From contig CAICTM010000254.1 in assembly GCA_903772945.1 (NCBI GenBank), positions 20,060-84,059 of the forward strand: a DNA stretch of 64,000 nt, given 5' to 3'. Position 1 is the first letter of the stretch; every line of letters starts with the position of its first letter. This document shows, one piece after another, positions 54,517 to 64,000 of the stretch. The position numbers and the translations under genes are program-made. The notes beneath the pieces were generated by a model. The model saw only the letters and a program-made list of their open reading frames with translations. It made no database searches and was not told where the DNA came from. The stretch is from Seminavis robusta (taxonomy: Eukaryota; Bacillariophyta; Bacillariophyceae; Naviculales; Naviculaceae).

Positions 54517-57216
54517 GTTAGGATGTACAGATGGTTTTGTTTGTGTGGAGGCAGTTCAGTTTGCTCAGGTTGAGAATTGTGAGGCAATACTAATTCTCCT
54601 CAAGACTCCAGTCAACAGCTTAAAGGAACCCTACCGGTACCCTAGCTCTCCTACTAGCTGAGCTACTCGCCAGCTCACAGCAGCAAGAGCAATGAGCGAA
54701 TAGTTACTGGAGATTGTTGGGTTGCATTGAAACTGGGAGAAAAAAGGGATTGTGTGTACAGTGGCGCGTTGCTTGACGAGCGAACGCTGACTGACAAACT
54801 TGTGTCAAGGTTGCGGACAAGCTTTTCATCCGATGCTTTCAGTACCATGGTACAGGTACAAGTTGTACCTGCACAACAGTTACTGCACAACTAATCAGGT
54901 ACCATACTGTTCCCTTCTGGACGTACCACTGATCATTCGCTGGTTGAATTTTGAGACTACACAGTATCGTGTTATACTTGTTTTATATGCACCTGTAACA
55001 ACTCAAGAATCCTCAAGTACTCAAGTAGACTACCGGTACTCACCAAGTGTAAGCGTTTTTGCCATCAAGATACAAATAAGAACTCCACCTCTCCTACATG
55101 TACTAGGTTAGCTATCCAACGTCCACCGCCCCGTCCAAATCTTGCCAAGTTGGTACTACAGTAGGAGCAGCTGGCAAGTAGTTTGTATGGACCCATGGAG
55201 GCAATCCCACTTGTGGGGCATGATCGAGCCACAACAGGGCTTTTCTTTTCACCGTTCCCCGATTTGGCTTGCTGCTCAGATACTGTAAATGGACCGTTCG
55301 CCATAGCTGTTGGAGTAGAGGTGACGGGAAACGGGGCACTTTGCAGCAGTAGGACATTCTATGTTACCACTGTCGAGTGAGTGCTGTACCGTTTGTACTG
55401 GTACCGTAAGCCACAGTCATGTAACGAACGATAGTCAAAAAGCAGCCATGTCCCCCCCCCCCCCAGTCAGGGCAGAGTCCAGCTACAAATACAGTAGTGA
55501 ACGAGCAGGCAGTCATGGAAGATCTTGACAAGGAGTGGGGTACATCAGGCAACTTGGGCGCTGAAGCCTTGGCTGGTCGATTGATTGACTCTCCGAGGTC
55601 CCGGTAGCACTGGCTGGCATCTGCCACTCCTGTTTTAAAACAGGCCAGTGAAGATCCTTGGAGCAAACCCTACTGGTAAGCTCTAGTAGCGCTACGTCTA
55701 TGCACTCAGCTACCGGTACTGCTTCCCTCTTCCCTATTATAGCTTGCATCTTTCCTTTACAGTACAACTATAGGTGCGATTCCAGTTTCCTTTTTTCAAA
55801 CTTTGGGATTCCTGCTTTGGGCAGAGCAAAACTCCCATTTGATTTCGCAGACGATAGAAACTGCATTTTGGATCCCACAAGAATTCAACTCGGCCACTAT
55901 CTAATTTGAAATAGTTTGCACTTTCTCTGGCAGGTGGGATTCCAGTTTCTTTTGCTCCTCCAGAGTTGCCTCGATATCCGCATAGAGCAGAAATCCCCTT
56001 TGATTTTGCTTGTCCTGCATCTCTGGAGCTATAACTCCAGCTATCATTCCTATGCCTAGCTAGTAGCCAGACAACAGAAGCTGCGCTTTGGATCTGACAT
56101 GAACGCATCCGATGTCATTGGATACCCAAAAAAGAATTTGCATAGCAAGGAAAGGAAATGACACTCGATGACGTTGGGAATACGTTAGCGGCTACCTCTA
56201 CTATCTTCTCCCAAAATAGGAGAAGATTTGCTTCGATTCTGTTCTTGGTGATGGTACCTTGAATCCTCGAGCAGCCTTCAATTAGTCCGCAAAGTAGTAC
56301 ACATAGATCTCCTTCTGCCTACATGTATTAGCTTTTTCCTACTAGTAGCTAGCTAGCCACTAGAGCTATCGCATTATTAGAGACCACGAAAGTCATCTTT
56401 TGGTGGCGAAATCAAATGTGAGCGCGATCGTGCTTGTGGTAAAAATTAGCAGCTGTACTGCTTCGCGAGCCATGTCTCGACACTAAGAAGTTCTAGGATT
56501 AACTTCAAGATTTCCCGGTGCAGGTCACAGTTGCTTTCTTGATCCTCTTCGTAGATCAAGCCTTGTTTATAAGAAAGGAGTTCCGTGGTATACGGTATGC
56601 ATACATCCTGTCATGACGAGTACGTACCGTACAGTCCCGTAGATCTACCATACAAATACCGTACGATGGAGATAGCAACAGAAAACTTTTGTAAACTTAA
56701 TGACAGGGTAGAAGACAACTTTACTTTGCTGGCCTCGGATTGAAAGCATGCGCCAGGGCTGATCAGCTTCACCGACACTTAATTCCACCATCTTATCATG
56801 GATAAGGATTCAAAACAGCTAACAAACCAGTGGTTTCTGGGAGTTCAAAATGAACTTCCAGGAGCAAAATGGCTGCAGCTCTTCGTCAGCTCATGCGAGC
56901 ATGTTCCCTAACAATTGAACGCTTGCGGTGGTACATTGTGCCAAGAAGCCTTTCCAAACTCGCCAATTAGACAATTAGAGCTGCAAAAGACAGAAACCAG
57001 CATTGATTTTCCGGTAGTGGTGACAACGTTGCGACCCACTCGGCGTCTTATGGGTCCGCTTGCTTAACAGTTGGTTAGCTGTTCGCGTTGCTTTCGGATT
57101 GCTTCTGAGCAACAAAACTCGATCCGATCAGACCCTCCAATCTTCTCACAAATTCTACAGGTGCAATCTGAAAAGCAGGAACCACAAGCATTTAGCTTGC
57201 TCAACACTCAATCAAG
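54517..57216. other. 2.7 kb intergenic region with a diverged duplication
   Basis: No supported gene. Contains a run of 13 C (55452-55464), a diverged duplicate pair of roughly 120-170 bp each (55760-55880 and 55934-56100) sharing GATTCCAGTTTC, GAGCA(A/G)AA and TTGGATC blocks, and TACCGGTA near 54632, 55031 and 55712. The end holds the promoter of the DUF6824 gene. Confidence 0.45.
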
Positions 57217-57894
57217 ATGCCTCTCTCCAACACTCCCGCCATCCTTCCAGAAGAGTTTGTTCCTGATGAGCACACCATCATCATTGGCCGTGGCCGATTG
57301 GTAAAGCAGCACAGTGCCAACAGGAAGTTCGATAAGATGGTGGAAGCAATTGCTCAAGAATATGCCGCCACTCCCTCCAAAGCCGAAAAGGGTCTCATGC
57401 TGACACATCTTATCAACGAAATCCATGAGGCTGCTCCCCTGGCTGGATTCGTCCGCAAGGATCCGACCACCAACCAGTGGACTTTGGTTGAGGAAAGTAT
57501 TGCCCGTCAAACGGCTGCTCAAGCCATCCGCAATGTGCTCAGTCACTCTTACAGGTCTTCCAAGCAATCCAAGTCCAAGAGACGATTCCAGCAAATCGCT
57601 GCTGAAAAGCAACTGGAAGCTCCGACGCAACCACTTTTCTTGGCGCCAAAGATTTCCCCCGTTTTCACAATGAGTCTTCCTCCGCGCTGTGTGTCTCCCT
57701 CCGAAAACAGCTGCTCCAGTCTAGACTCTTCCGGTCGAAGTGCTTGCTCCCGATGTGGCGCACATACCATGCCAGAGGAAACCTTGTCTCTTCTGGTGAC
57801 TGCTTTTGGACAGGATCTCACTGAGGACCCCTTTGAACCCCGTCCCATCCTCGCCCTTCCTAATGGCTTTGAGCCCATTCCCTTCGCCATGTAA
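57217..57894 (+). CDS. DUF6824-type regulator (diatom family)
   Basis: A 225-residue single-exon protein. Residues 15-115 match the diatom-specific DUF6824 pattern as I recall it (ptDVxxGRG...HpGNxxFr...Y...K...R): DEHTIIIGRGRLVKQHSANR, KFDKMVEAIAQEYAA, LINEIHEAAPLAGFVRKDP, QWTLVEESIARQTAAQAIRN. A basic, Lys/Ser-rich stretch (SYRSSKQSKSKRRFQQ) follows, then a Pro-rich tail. The family is thought to be nuclear and DNA-related, but its role is not established. The ATG at 57217 has A at -3. The 3' UTR contains a CCAATA microsatellite (57941-57966). Confidence 0.75.
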   Translation: MPLSNTPAILPEEFVPDEHTIIIGRGRLVKQHSANRKFDKMVEAIAQEYAATPSKAEKGLMLTHLINEIHEAAPLAGFVRKDPTTNQWTLVEESIARQTAAQAIRNVLSHSYRSSKQSKSKRRFQQIAAEKQLEAPTQPLFLAPKISPVFTMSLPPRCVSPSENSCSSLDSSGRSACSRCGAHTMPEETLSLLVTAFGQDLTEDPFEPRPILALPNGFEPIPFAM

Positions 57895-58761
57895 AGTGCT
57901 ACCGTACGCCCAATCTCTTAATGCCTTTTCCATATTCCTGCCAATACCAATACCAATACCAATACCGACTATCCGCTCTGAACAACCAAATCTGATCAAA
58001 CACAATACACTTTTTGACTGTACATCATAAGCATTCTATAAGAAACATTACTATGCCACATCTCCAGTACCGGTTCAGCGCAATAGTGGACGTACTGCAT
58101 GCCAAATAGCGAATGTTTACCTTCTCACTCGGAAGAAGCCTCAATCCTCGGTCCCAACACCTTCGAAAGGTCTATTGCTGCTTTGAATTACAACATGAAG
58201 ACAAAGGGCAGTGAGCACCCAACAAAAGCTGCCAACTTTAACGGTTCACCCAACGTCGATGCGGTTGGCAAACGATACAAACTGGTGCATATTCTTCCTA
58301 TAATAGCTAGCCTGTACCTCTTTCATTCCGTAGGCGTAATAACAAGCCAACTTCGTACAAAGCCACCAAGCAACGGATTTGATTTCCTGGCTGGCTAGCT
58401 GGATAGGGTGTCCTGACCAAGACCCCAAATTGCGTGCGAATTGGAAGGTTGCGACTCTGCCTTTGTCAAGAAAGTAACGTACTAGCTAGCTAGAACAACA
58501 GCAGTTACAGTTGCCTGTTAATAGCCCACCCAACAAGCGACGGTACATGTCGTTCTCCGCCAGCATCACTACCTGCACGGTACTGATGCCTTATCAGGAG
58601 AGATAATTATCAAACAAAATTGCTTATTTATCATCGTCGCTATGTAGTTTTGGTTTGGTGTGACATCAAACGTTTCGCAGGGAGAAGTGAGCAGTACCGG
58701 TACCACGGTAACCAGCAGAGGTGCGGTGTGTAAACTAGTTGGAGGGAACCCATTGTGGTCT
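57895..58761. other. Intergenic region between convergent genes
   Basis: Contains a CCAATA hexamer run (57941-57966) and a possible short ORF (58099-58398 plus) with one hydrophobic segment, which I do not call. TACCGGTA near 58694. Confidence 0.4.
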
Positions 58762-59754
58762 TTACAGCGAGAAAGACGCCTCGTTGGCATATCGTAGCTG
58801 GAGGTTATAGGAAATGCGGCCCAACATGCGTTCTCGGGATGCTTCCATGTTGGGGGTCAGGTAAAGTCTGTCAAGCCTCCCAAATTCGGAATTCAGTCCA
58901 ACCTCAAACTTGTGCCGAACATCTGGAGGGACGAATTTGCGGCCCATGGAGGATATCAAATTGAAGAACATGCCCGTATGAAAGTGCTTCAAGGCAGCAT
59001 ATTGAATAGGATAGACAGATCCTACCTCAGTCCAAAAGCGTTGAAAGACGCCGATTCCAAAGTTGGTCCTCCAGTCGAACCCATCACACTCGACCAGAAA
59101 AATAATGCCACATCGAATGGCCTCCAGATCAGGACTCATGGCTTGTAGAATGTAGTAAGCAGAGCCCATCCAGGCTGGAATGGCTGCTCTATCGCCATAC
59201 AGCTGCCTTGTGAAGAACTTGGCACAATCAAAGACGAGGGTGTAGTTGCTGCCAGTCATGTTAAAGGCCAGCGACAGGTAGAATCCAGGAAAGATATTCA
59301 TAAATGTCTTCAAAAAGTGCTGTGCATTTGCGACAGAATTTGTAATATCGTACTCTTGCTGGAAATGTTGCATTTGTTGGGCCCTTTCGAGGGCTGCCTC
59401 TGTGTTGTCTCCTTCCACAAGCGCCAGCTGGGCGCAAAAGTAGTCCGACACACAATCCAAATCAGGAGTTTCCTCAATGGCAACCTTGATGGCTATGGCC
59501 TGTTGTCTTTCTTGATCTGTCAGGGCTAGCCTGGTGTCACCACCAACTACCGGTATCATCACCGGTTCATACAACTGCTGTAGCTGTTGTAGCTGTTGTA
59601 GCTGTTGCAGCTCCTGTTGCAACTCATCAATATCAGGGACAGGCACTGCTGCTGCATCCAAATGTCCAATTTCCTCATTGTCTTCTTGCTGTCCACCTAC
59701 AGGTACCAGGGCGTTCACTTCTTCCTGTTGCTCCTCTCTTGGACCGTCTTCCAT
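58762..59754 (-). CDS. CRAL-TRIO-like lipid-binding protein
   Basis: From the ATG at 59754 the product is 330 residues. The frame continues upstream to 59877, but with a hydrophobic run that looks like translated leader. An acidic N-terminus is followed by a Gln/Leu repeat (QQLQQLQQLQQLYEP, nine-base unit), then a helical segment and a CRAL-TRIO-like domain: FPGFYLSLAFNMTGSNYTLV, VFDCAKFF, IIFLVECDGFDWRTNFGI, YPIQYAALKHFHTGMFFNLI and FVPPDVRHKFEVGLN, ending in YANEASFSL. The VYPIQYAALKHFHTG block matches Sec14-like lipid-pocket sequences (PxRxxxxxxxN) in a divergent, diatom-specific form. Lipid binding or transfer is inferred. Confidence 0.72.
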   Translation of the reverse strand: MEDGPREEQQEEVNALVPVGGQQEDNEEIGHLDAAAVPVPDIDELQQELQQLQQLQQLQQLYEPVMIPVVGGDTRLALTDQERQQAIAIKVAIEETPDLDCVSDYFCAQLALVEGDNTEAALERAQQMQHFQQEYDITNSVANAQHFLKTFMNIFPGFYLSLAFNMTGSNYTLVFDCAKFFTRQLYGDRAAIPAWMGSAYYILQAMSPDLEAIRCGIIFLVECDGFDWRTNFGIGVFQRFWTEVGSVYPIQYAALKHFHTGMFFNLISSMGRKFVPPDVRHKFEVGLNSEFGRLDRLYLTPNMEASRERMLGRISYNLQLRYANEASFSL

Positions 59755-60003
59755 GATGAATGAATAGCTAGCTACCAGGTAGCTAGCTAGAGTAGCGAGA
59801 ACTCCTTTCAAAACAAGTGTGTTGAGTTGGTGTGTTTTGACTGCAGCGATGACGCATGACGCTGCAGCTCGCTGCAACAGCTCTGAGAAGAAAAGAAGCG
59901 AAGCTGGTGTGTGGAAGGGGGATCACATTGGGTTGCGGGTCCGCGCCTAACAAAAGCACGGCGAGGGGGGTTGAGTACACTATTTCGACAGTCTGGCATG
60001 CCT

Positions 60004-63000
60004 CTCCGAGAAATTCAACTTACTTCTCCGCGCCAAGTTTTTTGAGGAAATGGGCCCAGAGTTTATATGTGAAGATGCCGAACTACTCGATGCCATGCAG
60101 CGGCACAGCCTCAACAAGAGGGCAAAAGCACTGCTCTCGACACCGGAGAGGTAACACAGGTCCATCAAAACCAAACCAGAGCCGTGGCGACGGCGACAGT
60201 ATCTCCCAAACACACTAACAGACAACCCTCCGCGGTCGCCACAGCTCCGGTGGATATTCGTGGCGTGCATTGACAAGAGGACAGCAGCATTACTCGCCAT
60301 GTCAGGTGTCCACCATGCCGCCATGGTCTCCAAGTTCTTGGAATTGGCCGAAACGAGGAGGAATTTGCATGGGCTTTGGGTTCCCGCGGTATACTGGGCC
60401 TACCTTGTTGCCAGGGAGCTGAAACTCCCACAACTGAATGATCCAAGCGAGCTGAAGAGTGCGCTCAACAAGACCACCTGGATGGATGAACCGATCACCG
60501 AAGCATTGAGAGGATTCATCCCAGACAAAATCACTAAAGTGACAAGCACCTATTACTCAACAAAGTCCCGGAGAGTGTCACTAGCTGACACAAAGAAGGG
60601 ATAAAGAAAAGATTCTTCCTCCGAGTTTCAACAGCCGACAAGAAGGATGAGGAGATCCCACCAAGCAAATCTGAAAAGAAGGAATTGTTTCAGAACGCGT
60701 ATAACAAATACAGTGGCTGGTCAAAGGAGCTTACCATTGATACCACTGGCAATGGATTGCCGCAACAGGCAGCTGCAACACAACCAACTCAACCAGGCCA
60801 TAACCAAGACGAAGCAGCGGCGGCACAACCAACTCAACCACAGCGACCAGTTACCCCACCAACAATAGTTGATCCGTTCCTCCAGCTTTTTGATGGCATT
60901 GTGGAACCGCAATGATTCATTCTCTCGAAAACAATGAGGAAGGTGCAGCTCTTTTGAAAGATAGGATGGAACAATACTTCTGTAAGAAACAAAAAGAGAA
61001 ACTAGAAAAGCACTATGCTTCTTTCAAAGCACCAACAGAATACAAACGTAGAGACATAGCAACAGTGGATACAAAAGGGTATCAGAACTCACTCGGCATG
61101 GGATTCCAATGAATGTCCCTGCCCTTCGTTGTGTCTGTCTTGCTCTCATGAGATTGTCAAATGAAGTCCCTGAGATCCTGGAATTCAATAAATCAGGTCG
61201 GAGTGAGGCAAAGATGTTGCTGAACGTTGGTCTGGTTCCATCAGCAAATAAGAAGAGGTTGTATGACAATGTCAAGTCATTCTTACCGTCGGCATTAGAG
61301 GCATCACTGGCTGCTGGAAATGCAGCCACAGCAGAACTCACTTTGTTTGATGCGAGGACAGTATTCATCCGAGTACTGCGGCATTGGATATGCAAGCATT
61401 CTTGAAGGTGGCTGAGAGAAGCTGAGACCAAAGATGCCGAAGCTGGAACCTCATCTTCAGAAGGCGCTGCTGTATGATGCATCTCTATCGAAGAATCAGT
61501 TTGAGTTGGTTCGAAAGTATTTGATTGTGGCACTCGGATACAATCCATTCCAACCCGTCTCCATGATCAAAGCTCTTGACGTGGAGGTATTTCAGCCAAC
61601 GCACCTGTCGTTCAAGGAAGATAAGCAAAACAAAATGAGCCATTACCGACCAGTTGATGAAGCGAGCAAGTGGCATTGGACAAGGCAACAACAAGACTTA
61701 CAGAGGAGGAGATATCAAAAGAATCGCAAGTGTCACATCGTCTTTGGGGGGGACCATGGCCAAGGAGCCTTTCGTGCTGTGGCGACGATTCTACTCTTGT
61801 CCAAAGGCCACGTCCACAAGTATGAGCTTGAGCTGGAGAATGACTTTCTTTGTGGCTTCATAGAGTGCAAGAAGGATAACGCGGTAACACTGAACTATTC
61901 CCTTGCAAAGCCACTCAATGATTCCTTGAAGAGAACTGGACCGGAGCTTGTATTTTGCCAAGACGAGGACTCCAATCGGTTCATCGAGTGGGGGAGGACG
62001 GACGAGATCAGTCGACGGGAAGGCATCATTGTCTTGCATTCGGTTGATGTAGAGTTGTTTATGGTTGGAGACCTCAAGTTTCAGCTGATGGTTGAAGGTA
62101 GAGTTGGCAGTGGTCATTGGTGCGCTCGTTGTAAGCTGGGGAAGACCGAGTGGAGCAACGCAGAAAGCTGCATCGCATGTGGTGAAGCTTGGACTTGGGA
62201 AAAGATCGCTGCTCAAAAGCAGTCAGCTGCACGGATCCAACAGCAGAAGAAGAGACAACCCAAGCCAAATGAAACCCGGGGATGTGTACAGCCTCCGATC
62301 TTTGATGCCATTCCGGTGCAAAACTACCTCACTCCGGTGTTACACGATGTGGACCTCTTTACCAACACAGTCAAATCGCTGTTTGATTCATATGTCGACT
62401 ATAGACTTGAGAACAGACCGAAAGAGGTGCTGGAAGTTAGGTGGGCGGAAGCAGATGGGATAATTGATGAGGAGGAAGCTGATGATAGAGTTTACACAGC
62501 AACTGACTTACTGAAGACAGCGAAAGCATTGGGCAATCCCCTTCTGATAACCGAAGCAAAGGAATCATTGGAAGCGGCCAAAGAGAACTGAAGGAAGCCA
62601 AGCATGCGTTGTCAAAAGCCAAAGACGACCGGAGGAAGGTTGAAGAGTTGAAGGAGCATGGAGCACTCAGTCGGGAGGTTCGACAGCAGCTGGATGAACA
62701 AATGGCCACTCTTTTCAACATTCACGGTCTTCATATCATGGTGGTGCAATGGTTGGCAACTACTGCCGAAAGATGCTGCATGGTGCAGACACAGTGATGG
62801 ATGCAGCTGAGGCAATGCTCAAACAGATCCCACAAGAGCTGAGAGCCAAGGGCTGTGATGATGCCGAAATCAGCAAATACTGCAACGGCTTCAAGCGAAT
62901 CCTCCAATACATGAGTATCCTCTCGCACTACTGCTATCAGCCGTATGGCACAATAACAGACAATGAGATTGCTTCAATCCGAGACGTCTTGGTTCCACGC

Positions 63001-63669
63001 TTGGTGCGTCTCTTTGGAAAGATGTCGACGACCCTCCCTCCGAAGCTCCATATGTTCGGTCACCTCATCGAAGATCTGGACCGCACACGAGGAATGAAGT
63101 TCCACCACGAGTCAAAGATAGAAGTCGCTCATCAAATCGGGAAACAGACCGATCTGAGGTTCAGGTCATTGGCAGCAAAAAAGGAAAAGAGGATGAAAGC
63201 CGAAATGAAGTTCGAAGCCAACTTGAAGGACGATGCCGTGAAAGCCTCGCAGCAGGAGGTCAAGAACAAGAGAAAGCGACGATTTGGAGAGAAAGCAAAA
63301 GCAGCAAGGCAGTTAGCAGCGGAAAGGAAAAAGGAACAGAGGTTGAATTCGATTGAGGAGATCCTTGCGCTGCCGGAGATCGAGGACGAGTTTCCCTCAC
63401 TGCAAGAACTCACCATAGTCGATCGCAAGAGGACAAGAGGAGGAGGAGCGTATGAACAAGGCAAGGGAAGAAGCAGCGGCTTGAGAGCCGGAAGGATTGG
63501 CCATGGTGTTGAAGAGGATCGATTGTGTTGGTTTCGCGAGTGCATGAGTGTTCCTTCGATTCGCGAGGATGTGCCTTCTCTTTTTTGGATCTGTCGGTTG
63601 GAGTTGAAAGCGTTACAGTTCCTCCCACGACTCAGAGTATCCGTGAGTAGATTGAGTCATGTTTTATGA
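60004..63669 (+). mobile_element. Degenerate mobile-element-like coding region with multiple frameshifts
   Basis: Between 60004 and 63669 the plus strand carries a chain of coding-like segments in changing frames, suggesting one decayed protein of over 1000 residues. Segments: LRAKFFEEMGPEFICEDAEL (60025-60153), IFVACIDKRTAALLAMSG (about 60250-60604), FQNAYNKYSGWSKELTID (60640-60912), 61109-61405, an ATG ORF 61434-62591, and 62749-63669 (MVGNYCRKMLHG). The 61434 ORF has FGGDHGQGAFRAVATILL and a zinc-ribbon-like CARC...CIAC. The 62749 segment ends in a Lys/Arg/Ala coiled region. The layout resembles a eukaryotic cut-and-paste transposase type with GGDHGQG- and YHGGAMVGN-like blocks. No superfamily is assigned and no terminal inverted repeats are seen in the window. 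Confidence 0.55.
61434..62591 (+). pseudogene. Longest surviving ORF of the decayed mobile element
   Basis: A 385-residue ATG ORF. Core blocks: YNPFQPVSMIKALDVEVFQP, FGGDHGQGAFRAVATI, KYELELENDFLCGFIECKK, ELFMVGDLKFQLMVEG, a zinc-ribbon-like CARC...CIACGEAW (two CxxC pairs 21 apart), and VQNYLTPVLHDVDLFTN. Its last 30 residues are charged. Continuation in a +2 frame (62609-62735) and a +1 frame (from 62736) with matching style shows that the original gene was longer. It is probably not expressed as an intact protein. Confidence 0.5.
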
Positions 63670-63813
63670 GTCAACACGATGGAACAGAGAACGCTGGCAG
63701 AGAACACGTTCTAACGAAACCAAAAAGGACACGGTAAATTGGAGTATTCGACAGGATAAAGCATCCTGCCAACGAACCGTTTCCCGCAAATACCACGTTG
63801 ACTTCCGTATCAA

Positions 63814-63985
63814 CTACCACGATTGTATTATCCAACACGCTACAACTAGCTTACTGATTCGCATCAATCAAAGCTCACAACACTGCGCACAGAACATCAC
63901 TACCACGATTATTGGATCCAACACGCCCTACTTACCACGGACGTACTGATCGCATCAAATCAAAGCTCACAAAACAGATTATGTA
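63814..63985 (+). repeat. Tandem repeat of about 85 bp at window end
   Basis: Two head-to-tail units (63814-63898 and 63899-63985) share ACTACCACGATT, ATCCAACACGC, TACTGAT, CGCATCAA and TCAAAGCTCACAA blocks. The repeat follows the decayed mobile-element coding region and may be its terminal or subterminal sequence. Confidence 0.6.
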
Positions 63986-64000
63986 GTCTCCTTCCTTTTT

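Noticed and set aside
55452-55464. Poly-C tract
   Set aside because: Simple homopolymer, possibly length-variable in sequencing; not evidence of a function.
58099-58398. 99-residue plus ORF with one hydrophobic segment
   Set aside because: Possible small membrane protein, but no other evidence beyond a hydrophobic run.

Overview
The window looks like nuclear DNA of a pennate diatom. Genes are dense and sit on both strands. Introns are short (68-199 bases, GT-AG). Several protein families are typical of diatoms: type II membrane LRR receptors, DUF6824-type regulators, CRAL-TRIO-like proteins, F-box-like ankyrin proteins, and a TLD protein with a plastid-type leader. Codon use, strong intron consensus and the mix of families all fit. 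Assignment to a species (for example a large-genome raphid such as Seminavis) is inference only.

Left part (1-15.7 kb): the 3' end of a cytochrome P450, a complete P450 paralogue in tandem, a broken Q/M-rich locus, a small 3-TM membrane protein, an LRR receptor-like gene with one intron (minus strand), a 2.7 kb gene-poor stretch, an Asn-tract protein with repeated Cys-pair modules, and a coiled-coil protein (minus strand). From 15.7 to 19.2 kb I find no gene, only degenerate repeats.

Middle (19.2-45.5 kb): a plastid-type TLD protein; a small acidic/basic protein; a type II membrane protein carrying two bacterial-type amino-acid-binding domains, followed by a decayed and internally deleted copy of the same gene; a four-exon ARF1-type GTPase; a 1360-residue protein kinase with a large acidic insert in its activation segment; a 4-TM protein; a six-exon OSCA/CSC1/TMEM63-type channel; an ankyrin-type repeat protein; and a seven-exon Patched/RND-type sterol-sensing-domain protein.

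Right part (45.5-64 kb): a second Patched/RND-type gene, divergently oriented to the first; a small conserved-looking protein; a DUF6824-type regulator; a CRAL-TRIO-like protein; and a heavily frameshifted mobile-element-like coding region to the end, where a roughly 85 bp tandem repeat lies.

The genes do not form an operon-like pathway. Shared themes are membrane sensing and transport (LRR receptor, double solute-binding receptor, OSCA channel, two RND/Patched proteins) and local gene duplication (P450 pair, solute-binding gene plus pseudogene, RND pair). Intergenic DNA is strikingly enriched in the palindrome TACCGGTA and in CTAG-containing palindromes. I could support no rRNA, tRNA or CRISPR array.
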